Origin: Microvirga vignae
Lineage (GTDB): Bacteria > Pseudomonadota > Alphaproteobacteria > Rhizobiales > Beijerinckiaceae
Assembly (NCBI RefSeq): GCF_001017175.1
Contig: NZ_LCYG01000055.1
Location: forward strand, 1-64,000
Direction: 5' to 3'
Length of the DNA: 64,000 nt
The notes under the pieces were generated by a model. It had not been told where the DNA came from and searched no databases. It saw only the letters and a program-made list of their open reading frames with translations. This document shows positions 50,011 through 57,683 of this stretch, in pieces. The stretch's first letter is position 1. Each line of letters starts with the position of its first letter. Made by a program: the position numbers and the translations under genes.

Positions 50011-50165
50011 GCGTCGCCCGTCAGCTTCTCCCACTGCCAAGGGAGCAACTCGGACAGCCGATTTTGCGGAGTGCTGGCAATGTGGGCGAGCACATCGGCG
50101 AGCCAGGCGTAAGGGTCAACATCGTTCAGTTTGGCGGTCGCGTTCAGCGTCACCATGGCGGCAAT
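50007..50165 (-). pseudogene. IS66 transposase C-terminal remnant
   Basis: The frame reads TAKLNDVDPYAWLADVLAHI and NRLSELLPWQWEKL, the usual end of IS66 transposases. Nothing of the catalytic part is present. The fragment meets bluB exactly, suggesting that an IS66 event brought in or rearranged this segment. Confidence 0.8.
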
Positions 50166-50256
50166 GGTTTCCTGGAGGGGCGGCGGAGAGTGGACTGCTG
50201 CTCCGGGTAGCGCTCGACAACGTCCTGAAACTGTCCCTTGGTGAGGATCTTTAGTA

Positions 50257-50317
50257 GTGTCGCTGCGGGAGTAGGTCATGCCATAGGTATGGCAGGGAAG
50301 GGTGAAGAGAGGGTTGC
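50257..50317 (+). repeat. 60-bp direct repeat, copy 1
   Basis: About 60 bp from GTGTCGCTGCGGGAGTAGGT to GAAGAGAGGGTTGC recur at 53754-53813 in the same direction with few changes. The two copies bracket about 3.4 kb with the ISL3 element, DUF6894 and TetR genes. They may be old insertion-sequence ends. Confidence 0.75.
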
Positions 50318-50324
50318 GCGAAAG

Positions 50325-50489
50325 CTATGGCACGCACGCAATGTGGTTGATCAGTAGCCCAAGCGCCACAACTGCCGCGAAAGTTAGGATTGCAAGGATA
50401 ATCCCAGTCCAGTGTTCACGCTGTGAGAGCTTGGCTAGAGTGCGTGCCAATCTCTGCCGCGTTAGCTCTATGTCTTGATTGTCGACCAT
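50325..50489 (-). CDS. Small membrane protein, 54 aa
   Basis: Starts MVDNQDIELTRQRLARTLAK and ends with one membrane span (GIILAILTFAAVVALGLLIN). It lies just outside the insertion sequence. No family recognised. Confidence 0.5.
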   Translation of the reverse strand: MVDNQDIELTRQRLARTLAKLSQREHWTGIILAILTFAAVVALGLLINHIACVP

Positions 50490-50544
50490 TGCCCCCAAGC
50501 CCCCGCTAGGAAAGGAAGCTAGTAAAGGCAGAGGGGGATCGCGA

Positions 50545-50552
50545 CAATATAC
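50545..50552. repeat. Target-site duplication, left copy
   Basis: CAATATAC, identical to 52526-52533, directly abuts the left end of the ISL3 element. ISL3 elements make 8-bp duplications. Confidence 0.9.
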
Positions 50553-50671
50553 GGCTTTCCGGTTTTCGGGGTTGGTTGGTCCATAAGATAATTCATACAA
50601 CTTCCGCATTTTGGGGTTGATAGCTTGGCTGTGATGTGCCATATTCAACTCATCGGAAACGGAGCAAGCCA

Positions 50672-50881
50672 ATGACCAGCGTCGCCCAGGACATCATCCG
50701 CAGCCACTTCAACCGGAAGACCCTCACCGCTCTCAAGAAGAAGGGCATCGAAGTTGTGAAGTCCACCTTCGTCCCGGCTCCTGGCGGCGACTACACCCGA
50801 GGCGAAACGGCCTACGTGGTGGTGGAGAACGAGACGAGCAGCATCCGCTCCTACCTCGAAGTCCTGAAGATGGCCGCGTAA
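50672..50881 (+). CDS. Passenger gene 1 of the ISL3 element, 69 aa
   Basis: MTSVAQDIIRSHFNRKTLTA, then LKKKGIEVVKSTFVPAPGGD and TAYVVVENETSSIRSYLEVL: a compact alpha/beta protein of unknown role. CGGAG lies upstream. It lies fully within the insertion sequence. Confidence 0.65.
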   Translation: MTSVAQDIIRSHFNRKTLTALKKKGIEVVKSTFVPAPGGDYTRGETAYVVVENETSSIRSYLEVLKMAA

Positions 50882-50908
50882 GCGGCCTTCCTCTTTTAGG
50901 GGCGTACG

Positions 50909-51154
50909 ATGACCAAGTGGATCGACGTAAACGACCGCCTTCCCGGTGAGCAGGGGCAGGACAGCGAGGACGTGCTGTGCTTCCTCAACGGGCATTGCGG
51001 CTTGACCGACTTTCAGGCCCGCGACGGAGGCGGTTGGGGCATCCGGCTCGGCTTCTACGATGCTGGGAAGGGACAGTTCCGCTGCGGTGGGCAGATCACC
51101 TGGGAAGTCACCCACTGGATGACACTTCCGGCTCCACCGGACTCCACAAGCTAA
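50909..51154 (+). CDS. DUF551-like protein, passenger gene 2
   Basis: MTKWIDVNDRLPGEQGQDSE, DVLCFLN and VTHWMTLPAPPDST are the marks of DUF551, a small phage and mobile-element family without known function. Being inside an insertion sequence is unusual and may show capture from a phage. Confidence 0.75.
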   Translation: MTKWIDVNDRLPGEQGQDSEDVLCFLNGHCGLTDFQARDGGGWGIRLGFYDAGKGQFRCGGQITWEVTHWMTLPAPPDSTS

Positions 51155-51196
51155 GCCGTATGGTGTAAGCCAGCTTCCGCATTTGGAGGTTGGCGG

Positions 51197-52495
51197 TTGC
51201 TGGACATCTTGAATATCGAGGGGCTCATGCCCGAACCTGAGAAAAGCTATGAGGATAGAGAGCGGGTGGTGATCTCCATCTCCCGCCGTCCCAACCCCGA
51301 AATGCGTTGCAGGTACTGCGGCGCGGCTGCCGTTCCGAACGGGACGCGGGCCGTCGAGTACATGGACCTTCCCGTCCGGGGCAAGCCCACAACGCTCAAG
51401 TGGGACCGCCAGCGGTACATCTGCCTCAACATCGACTCGTGCCGGAAGAGCTTCAGCGACGACCATGAGGACCTGCACCCGGTTCGCCAGATGACATGGC
51501 GCCTGTTCAACTGGATCGGGCAGCGTTCCATCGACCATACCTTCGTGGATGTGGCAGCCGATGTAGGGCTCTCCGAGAGGGCTGTTTCCAGCGTCTTCCG
51601 AGAATGGTCCGAGGCACAGTTCGCGGATCTGGAGATTATCACTCCGCGCGTTTTGGGGTTGGATGAGGTTCACCTGCTCCACAGGGCGCGGCTCGTCCTG
51701 ATCAACCACGGCACCAACACCGTGATCGACATGCGGGAGAAGCACACTAACGAGGCCGTTGCTGCGGCCCTCGGTAGCCTCTCTGATCCACGCCGCGTCA
51801 GGGTTGTCACCATCGACATGACGGCCCGCTACAAGAACGTCATTGAGGAGATGCTGCCCCAGGCGATGATCGTTGTGGACAAGTTCCACGTCGTGAAGGA
51901 GGCCAACAACCACCTGGAGACGATCCGCAAGTCCCTCCGCAGTGGGCTGCCGAAGGAGCGCCGCGTCCAACTGCTGAAGGATCGGTTCCTCATGCTCAGC
52001 CGCCGCAAAGACCTGAACCCGATGCAGCAGCTCATCATCGAGAGTTGGACCAACGAGTTCCCGCAGATGAAGGAGGCTTACGACGCCAAGGAGGCGTTCT
52101 TCGACATCTGGAACCACACCACCGAGAAGGACGCCAGGGCGGCCTACATGGAGTGGCAGCGCAGCCTCTCCACGCCCAACAAGGCGGTCTTCCAGCCGCT
52201 CATCAACTCGATGGGACGGTGGCACAAGGAGGTGTTCAACTACTTCCGGGTGCCCGTCTCCAACGGGCCGACCGAGGCAGAGAACGGCCTCATCAAGATC
52301 GCCAACCGGACAGGCCGTGGCTACTCGTTCGAGACCCTCAAGGCGAAGGTCATGCTGGACCGGAGAGCCTGGGTCAGACGGGGTGGAGACAACGACGGCA
52401 AGCTGGCCTTCGACATCCCCGGCCCACCGCCAGAGGTCCGGTTCGGCGTGAACGTTCCAACCCTGGAGCGTGTCTTGAGAGAGGATCATCAGTGA
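51197..52495 (+). CDS. ISL3-family transposase
   Basis: 432 residues from a TTG start with GGAGG eight bases before it. A zinc finger (CRYCG, later C-rich NIDSCRKS) binds the ends; the DDE core shows GLDEVHLLHR, VTIDMTARYKN, VDKFHVVKEANN and the Glu in GPTEAENGLIK. The frame is intact. It catalyses movement of the 50553-52525 element. Confidence 0.93.
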   Translation: MLDILNIEGLMPEPEKSYEDRERVVISISRRPNPEMRCRYCGAAAVPNGTRAVEYMDLPVRGKPTTLKWDRQRYICLNIDSCRKSFSDDHEDLHPVRQMTWRLFNWIGQRSIDHTFVDVAADVGLSERAVSSVFREWSEAQFADLEIITPRVLGLDEVHLLHRARLVLINHGTNTVIDMREKHTNEAVAAALGSLSDPRRVRVVTIDMTARYKNVIEEMLPQAMIVVDKFHVVKEANNHLETIRKSLRSGLPKERRVQLLKDRFLMLSRRKDLNPMQQLIIESWTNEFPQMKEAYDAKEAFFDIWNHTTEKDARAAYMEWQRSLSTPNKAVFQPLINSMGRWHKEVFNYFRVPVSNGPTEAENGLIKIANRTGRGYSFETLKAKVMLDRRAWVRRGGDNDGKLAFDIPGPPPEVRFGVNVPTLERVLREDHQ

Positions 52496-52525
52496 GCCTC
52501 ATTCAACCTGAAAAACCGGATAGCC

Positions 52526-52533
52526 CAATATAC
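52526..52533. repeat. Target-site duplication, right copy
   Basis: CAATATAC directly after the right inverted repeat, identical to 50545-50552. Confidence 0.9.
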
Positions 52534-52580
52534 CCATAAAGACTCGAGGTGCCGTGCGGGCAGAGGTTTTACAGACAGCC

Positions 52581-52607
52581 CCTCTCCGACTTCCGGTCGG
52601 GGAGAGG
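52581..52607. other. GC-rich hairpin between IS and DUF6894 gene
   Basis: CCTCTCCGAC and GTCGGGGAGAGG pair around TTCC with a two-base bulge. No T-run. The surrounding 52534-52816 has no gene I can support. Confidence 0.45.
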
Positions 52608-52816
52608 CTGATTTGGCTGCGATGAAGGCCTGTGTCTTCGTAGTCACAGGTCTTGGAAGTTTCTGCGAAACGAAATCGCGAAAACGATTACATCCCTAAC
52701 GTAGGGTTTTAAGGATACAACCACAACGGTAAAGGGCTCTGGCGGCCCGCGCCCGCTTGCAAGTCTCAGGGCGTCGAGACTCAGGACAGTCGCTTCTCCT
52801 CAACTCAGGTGGTCAG

Positions 52817-53044
52817 ATGCGGTGCTTCTTTCACCTCGTGAGCACGCACGAGAGTATCTTAGATGATACTGGAATCGAGTTTGCCGACTTGGCCGCAATG
52901 CAGCACGAAGCAGCGCGGGCGATCTACGAACTCCGCCAGGACGACCATAACTACGAGGCGAATTGGCGCGACTGGCAGCTCAATGTAGTCGATGAGGCCG
53001 GTACCCTTCTCATGTCAGTCCGGCTCGACATGCCGCCAGCCTAA
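52817..53044 (+). CDS. DUF6894-like protein, 75 aa
   Basis: MRCFFHLVSTHESILDDTGI, EFADLAAMQHEAARAIYEL and WRDWQLNVVDEAGTLLMSVR fit the small DUF6894 family common in Rhizobiales. Function unknown. The start at 52817 was taken because family members begin MRC/MRYxFH. Confidence 0.75.
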   Translation: MRCFFHLVSTHESILDDTGIEFADLAAMQHEAARAIYELRQDDHNYEANWRDWQLNVVDEAGTLLMSVRLDMPPA

Positions 53045-53142
53045 AGCAGATCTACGCACGGCGGGGTCAGCAACTCATATACCCCTCCCATGTAATGGGC
53101 TAAGCGGTCCGAAGTAACTGGCATTGGAGATGGAGAGCCATC

Positions 53143-53721
53143 GTGGCGCGGCCGCAGGAGTTCGACACCGCTGAAGTTCTGCACAAGGCTATTGGCGTGT
53201 TCTGGCGCAAGGGCTACGAGGCCACCTCCCTTGTTGACCTGCTGGAGGCTACGGGGCTGAGCAGGAGCAGCCTGTACAGCAGCTTCGGCGGCAAGCGCGA
53301 GCTATTCCTGGCTGCCTTCGACGCCTACCGTGAGGCACGGGCGCGTGCCATGAGACGAGTCCTTCATCAGGCGCCTGCTCGGCAGGCCATCGAGGAGTTC
53401 TTCCGCATGATCATCGCCGATGCTCAAGCTCCCGAGCTTTCGCGTGGCTGCATGAGCATCAACCAGGCTGTCGAGCTGGCCCCGCATGATCCCGAGATCC
53501 GGGACCGTGTGGAAGAGGACTTCCAGCTCATCGAGGACGCTCTCACCAGTGCAATCGAACGCGGGCAGGTGGACGGCTCGGTGAGGAGTGCCAGAAGTTC
53601 CCGGGAGTTGGCCCGGCTACTTGTGGTGGCGTTCCCTGGCCTTCAGGTGATGATGCGGGCCGGCGGCAACAGGGCCCGGCTCGACGATGCCCTGAGGGTA
53701 ATCTTCTCAAACCTCGACTAA
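53143..53721 (+). CDS. TetR/AcrR-family regulator
   Basis: 192 residues with a GTG start and GGAGAG upstream. The N-terminal domain (FDTAEVLHKAIGVFWRKGYE, TSLVDLLEATGLSRSSLYSS, FGGKRELFLAAFDAY) is a textbook TetR helix-turn-helix. The C-terminal half is the ligand domain. No obvious efflux or target gene is next to it. Confidence 0.9.
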   Translation: MARPQEFDTAEVLHKAIGVFWRKGYEATSLVDLLEATGLSRSSLYSSFGGKRELFLAAFDAYREARARAMRRVLHQAPARQAIEEFFRMIIADAQAPELSRGCMSINQAVELAPHDPEIRDRVEEDFQLIEDALTSAIERGQVDGSVRSARSSRELARLLVVAFPGLQVMMRAGGNRARLDDALRVIFSNLD

Positions 53722-53753
53722 CCCAAATGCGAGCATCTGGGGCGTTCCGCGGC

Positions 53754-53813
53754 GGTGTCGCGGGAGTAGGTCATGCCCTGGGATATGGCAGGGAACGGTG
53801 AAGAGAGGGTTGC
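53754..53813 (+). repeat. 60-bp direct repeat, copy 2
   Basis: Second copy of the 50257-50317 sequence, same orientation, with a 3-bp gap and a few changes. It lies just upstream of the two-gene cassette. Confidence 0.75.
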
Positions 53814-53905
53814 AACTGCCCCTCAGAAATTCTTCTTGAGTCCGACTGACAAGATTACTTTCTTGGGATAGAGATGCCGCTCCGGCAAAGTACCCGGAGG
53901 GGGCA

Positions 53906-55036
53906 ATGGCAATTATTGTAGATCCGGCGATCCGGATACTTCCTGATGATCATCGGATCTTCGTCCTACATCCGGGAGAGGGAAAGCGCTTCTATGCCGA
54001 CTTTCTAGAAACCGAGGCCGTCTTCCTTGATATCCCAGGAATTTCGTTCTCTGAGCCTCCGGATGCTGACGACGTCAATGTGCGCAATGAACTTCGTATG
54101 GCTCGACGCATCTCGCTGTGGCGCCGTCGGGGATCCCCTGACGATGATCGGCCCAGCAGAGATCCGAATGAATATGCTGTAGCTAATCCCCTCGTCGAGG
54201 CGCCACGATTTGTGCGTGAAGTGGTCGATCTTTATTCTGATGGACGGGCTGGCGACCTGATTATCATCCCCGGCAAAGGATATAACTCTACCGTTTATTT
54301 TGGCGAGTTCGTCAACGGCTTCGATCCGAACCTGACTGTGGAATCAGTTCGCTATCCAGGCGAGAGGATCCCGGCAAGGAAGGTTCGGTGGCTGCCGGTG
54401 AACCTTGCCAAAGGTCAATTTAATCGGCGACTGATCCGATTGATGCAGAACCGCCAAGCACTCATCCGCATCACACGCGAGGAGGATAGGCGAGAGGTAT
54501 ATAGCCACACGTATGGAGATTATGTTTGGCGAGAGTCTTCAGGAAACCTGATTAGAGTTACCGAAGATGAGATTGACCTTTATGATCTCAATAAGGCTGT
54601 TGATCTAACTAATTATTTCGCTTCTCAGTATCTGGCTCTCAAGAAAGGAGAATTGTCTACGTTCCTTCAGCTTGAGTTCAATCAGGCTATTGATAGATAC
54701 TATGACAAGCGCTATTTTGGCGGTGTGAATGTTGAGATACATTCGCCTGGTTACTTTGGGCGTCCTATGAAGGACGCGCTGCTTGCAGGTTATGTCTCAG
54801 CAATGCTTGCGCTGTCAGCTGCGGGCGTTCCGGCGCAGGAGGCGGTTGATGTTCAAGTGCGTAACTCGGCCAACGCTGTAGTGTCGATTTGCGACCAGCA
54901 GCTTGAAAAGGATATCCGCGAGACGATGGAGATGTACGCGAATATCCACCTCTGGGAGACCGAAGTTTGTCCTAGACGCCGCGCCACGATGGAAGGGGTT
55001 GGTCTAAAAACTGACGTGACCATTCAGAGGGAGTAG
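53906..55036 (+). CDS. PUA/EVE-like segment protein, candidate sensor
   Basis: 376 residues of no family I can name. Residues about 116-190 (GDLIIIPGKG, VYFGEFVNGF, RYPGERIPARKVRWLPVNL, QNRQALIRI) have the order of PUA/EVE-like modules attached to restriction and defence nucleases, which read modified bases. The C-terminal 180 residues (NYFASQYLALKKGELSTFLQ, GVNVEIHSPGYFGRPMKDAL) match nothing I know. GGAGGGGG precedes the ATG. Codons are visibly richer in A/T than the phage core. The membrane protein that follows is probably its partner. Confidence 0.75.
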   Translation: MAIIVDPAIRILPDDHRIFVLHPGEGKRFYADFLETEAVFLDIPGISFSEPPDADDVNVRNELRMARRISLWRRRGSPDDDRPSRDPNEYAVANPLVEAPRFVREVVDLYSDGRAGDLIIIPGKGYNSTVYFGEFVNGFDPNLTVESVRYPGERIPARKVRWLPVNLAKGQFNRRLIRLMQNRQALIRITREEDRREVYSHTYGDYVWRESSGNLIRVTEDEIDLYDLNKAVDLTNYFASQYLALKKGELSTFLQLEFNQAIDRYYDKRYFGGVNVEIHSPGYFGRPMKDALLAGYVSAMLALSAAGVPAQEAVDVQVRNSANAVVSICDQQLEKDIRETMEMYANIHLWETEVCPRRRATMEGVGLKTDVTIQRE

Positions 55037-55119
55037 AATGGCACAGACATTTTTTCCGCCTGAGGGTTGCCTATATTTGTATTGGGCAGTGTCCGTCCCT
55101 GTCGCCATGGAGTGCTGAG

Positions 55120-55626
55120 ATGTTCAAGCAGGCGATCGAACTAGCACGAGAACACATCATAGTTTCGCTCCTTGGGGCTCTTGCGCTTGGCGCCACAGGC
55201 GGAGTTGGGGTCTTATGGAACCTTTATGAGGCTCGTACGAACCGCATCGAGGAGATGAAGGTTGCTGAATTTAATGAGCTTACGACGGAAAATAAGAAGT
55301 TTTTGGAGCTTATGAGCACCTTTACAGAGCAAATTGCCCTTAGCGGCACTGTTGATCAGGATAAAAAGAAGGAAATATCTGCGAGTTTGGTGCGGCTCTA
55401 CAACAGCTTTGGAGCATTTAGCGTTAATTTGTCCCCTGAAAGGGAACAGCCTGTCCGCCGAATTCAGACGTCGATTAATGAAGTGAAGAAGCGGGTTCAG
55501 CTTGTGAACGGGAAAAAAGATCTGGATCCTCTGAGCGTGGCCTTGGTGCGACTGTTCCAAGACATGAAAGAAGTCCGCCCGATTATTGAAGAGGCTGTCG
55601 GTAAGCCTACCGCATCAACCATCTAG
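55120..55626 (+). CDS. Membrane-anchored helical protein, candidate effector
   Basis: 168 residues: one membrane span near the N-terminus (VSLLGALALGATGGVGVLWN), then helices (RIEEMKVAEFNELTTENKKF, KKEISASLVRLYNSFGAFSV). The soluble part should lie in the cytoplasm. It lies 83 bp after the 376-aa gene, on the same strand, with the same A/T-rich character. Function unknown; a membrane effector is one possibility. Confidence 0.7.
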   Translation: MFKQAIELAREHIIVSLLGALALGATGGVGVLWNLYEARTNRIEEMKVAEFNELTTENKKFLELMSTFTEQIALSGTVDQDKKKEISASLVRLYNSFGAFSVNLSPEREQPVRRIQTSINEVKKRVQLVNGKKDLDPLSVALVRLFQDMKEVRPIIEEAVGKPTASTI

Positions 55627-55885
55627 AGGTTTTGTCCTCCCCGCCTCTCATCCTCCTCTGGAAGAGAAGCGGGATGAGGGGTACAGGCTGCCCCTCTCCG
55701 GCTTCCGTCCGTTATTCAGGCCGGTCTGGAGGGCGACATTGTGCACGCGGCAGACACGGGGAGGGATGTCAGATGCGTTTACAAGGTTACCGGAAACCCT
55801 TGGAAAAGCAGGGTCCAATGGGGCAAATCTTGTAAACTAAGACGAGGCTGAAAGCCTTGCAGACAAACAAAAAGCGGCTCACGGG

Positions 55886-55914
55886 CCGCTGTTCTACCAT
55901 TAAACTATCCCCCA
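55886..55914. repeat. attR core, direct repeat copy 2
   Basis: Identical to 176-204 over 29 bp; only the 5' half of tRNA-Gln is present, so this copy is not a functional tRNA. A small GC hairpin (AGCGGC/GCCGCT) overlaps its left edge. Confidence 0.9.
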
Positions 55915-56024
55915 ACTAAGGCATTGAAATTATTGGGCTTTTTCGGATAGTTTTTCGATCCAAGGCCAAAGTTTTTCAATCACCGTCGCCGGTGGCGCTG
56001 AGATAGGTGTTTTTTGGGTGGTCG

Positions 56025-56974
56025 TCAAGCCTCCTCGGGCAATTCCGAAGCTGGTGATATTATGCAGCCTTCGTGGAGCTTGGCGGACATGACCTCGGCA
56101 AACAGGCTGGGGACCCGATTACGCGACATGTGCTTCTGAATGAAGTGTTGCTGGGATCGATCGGTGCCGTAGACATAGGATTGGCGCGGGTCACGATCTC
56201 TAAGTTGACACGCTTCACGAGTTCGATGGGCTTGGTATTCAGCAGCAATTCTATTACATGGCGGCTCCTGGCGGCTACAAACAGGAGATCCAGCCCGATC
56301 GGCAGTGTGATTGCCACTGCCTCGTGATCGAGTCCATCGGTTCTAACGACTGGGTCGTCGCAAGTTAGAAACCGCAGATAGGACCCTTCCGTGGTGATGG
56401 TGGCCCAGAGCATGTTGTTTAATCGTTGGCCACTTCCCTCGTGATCTGTGAGTTTCAGCAGTTGAGCGAGCGCGCTGTGTTCGATTAGGCGCTGACCTTC
56501 ACCCTTCAGATATTCCCGATAGGTCAGCGGATGATGCGACTCTCGTTCGATCTGATAGGCTGCTTCCTCCTCCGGAGTGATCTCGAATATCCGCCGGGTC
56601 CATTCGTATTTGAGATCTCGGATAGCGGCGGGATGCCTCATTATCAGCGAGAGGAGAAAGCGCGACCAGGCACTTCGGGTGTCATCATCCCATTCAGGGT
56701 TTCGCCGACCATTCTCCAGGTGGGCCAGCGCGCGAGCTGCCAAATTATCAACCGGCTTGAAGAATGCAGTCTCGATCTGCTGTGCGAGAGCGGGCTCCAG
56801 GCCACGCAGTTCATAGAGCTGATCGACATAGCCGATTCCTTCCGGGTGCAGCCGGCGCGCCTTGACGAGTGGGCCGTACGGTTGGTGGAACTGCTCAAGT
56901 CTGCCGTCGGAGCCCGTCCAACGCCGGGTGTAGAAGACTGGAAGGTAGTGATGCTTGTGAGAGGGATTCTGCAT
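56025..56974 (-). pseudogene. DUF4238 gene with frameshift
   Basis: MQNPSHKHHYLPVFYTRRWT, then RFLLSLIMRHPAAIRDLKYE and LTCDDPVVRTDGLDHEAVAI match DUF4238, a family found near defence and mobile genes. Near 56178-56188 the frame breaks; another frame continues as YVYGTDRSQQHFIQKHM, the family C-terminal box, to a stop at 56025. A one-base change would restore it, so decay or a sequencing error are both possible. Confidence 0.75.
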
Positions 56975-57032
56975 TCAATAGAATGGAATAGCACAGTTGG
57001 ATCACGAGTGCTCGGTGAACGTCACGATTTGA

Positions 57033-57589
57033 CATCTCAAACCGCCGCCGGTTCGATTCGGCGGCGTCCATCTGGTCCATGAAACGAGTGTAGCGCATCA
57101 CCATTGGCAGGCTCATGCCGATATCGTAGATCGCCTGCGCCTCGTAGCCTTGCCTTCGCCGCTCCATAACGGCCGCGCCGCGCAGACCGTGCAGGGTGGG
57201 GCCGCGGCTGTCTTCCGGATCGATCTCCCAGCCGTAGCGCTGCACTTGGTCATTGAGCCATTTGCGCCAGCGCCTGCACAGCTCCTTACAGTGCGCGGCA
57301 TCGAGCCAGCGACCCCAGCGGGCGCGAATGCGTTCGGGCGTGTAGATGTCGCACTTCGGGGTGTAGAGATAGACATCCTCGCGGAACGCTTGATTGGCGT
57401 CCTCCAGCGGCTGTTAGTGAAGGCGATCGGCTCTTTGGCCCAGCGGTCGAGCTCCAGCGCCTCGGCAGTCGAGAGCGGAATGAAGAAGGCCTTGCGCACC
57501 CGGTTCGTCTTCCGCGGCCGGCATCACAGGCCATTGCGCTCCCGGTGCACCGGGCCGAAGCGCACGAGGTCGCTCTCGCGCTGGCCGGT
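57033..57589 (-). pseudogene. Decayed tyrosine integrase
   Basis: The frames here read TGQRESDLVRFGPVHRERNG, a stop where the intact copy has Trp, RKAFFIPLSTAEALELDRWA, a frameshift near 57390, then GPTLHGLRGAAVMERRRQGY and SLPMVMRYTRFMDQ. They follow the C-terminal half of the integrase at 329-1525 closely. The N-terminal half is missing. It is the int of an earlier element at the same tRNA. Confidence 0.9.
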
Positions 57590-57683
57590 TAGATAGGCTT
57601 CTTTTGCGGGTGCGTCACCCCCATTCGACGGCTTTCTGACATCTGAATGACAGGCTCCCCAGGCTTGGCGCTGAGACGAGGCC

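Larger units (their letters stand above)
50553..52525 (+). mobile_element. ISL3-family insertion sequence with passenger genes, 1973 bp
   Basis: Terminal inverted repeats (GGCTTTCCGGTTTT at left, GGCTATCCGGTTTT read inward at right; 18 of 22 match) and a perfect 8-bp duplication define the ends. Inside, in one direction, are a 69-aa gene, a DUF551 gene and the transposase. The intact transposase and perfect duplication suggest recent movement into the prophage. Confidence 0.92.
176..55914. mobile_element. Lambda-like siphophage prophage, about 55.7 kb
   Basis: The region runs between two identical 29-bp repeats and holds a coherent temperate phage: integrase at the left end, immunity region with divergent promoters, replication genes, lambda-order packaging, head and tail genes, lysis genes, then accessory cargo. 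The structural reading frames look intact, so the phage may be inducible. Cargo between about 49.3 and 55.8 kb (bluB, insertion sequence, TetR, two-gene cassette) is not typical phage core and was probably gained later. Confidence 0.93.
55915..57595. mobile_element. Remnant of an older, related integrated element
   Basis: Directly after attR the DNA resembles that after attL (shared stretch near 55993-56030 and 287-327: GCTCAGATAGGT against GCTGAGATAGGT, then GTCAAGCC). A DUF4238 pseudogene and a decayed integrase follow. The rest of that element is gone; host ruvX begins 89 bp further on. Confidence 0.75.

Noticed and set aside
55886..55914. Second tRNA-Gln gene
   Set aside because: Only the first 29 bases are present; no anticodon, T arm or 3' end.
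57595..57683. Third attachment copy bounding the older element
   Set aside because: No match to the 29-bp core was seen before ruvX, so the outer end of the older element cannot be set.
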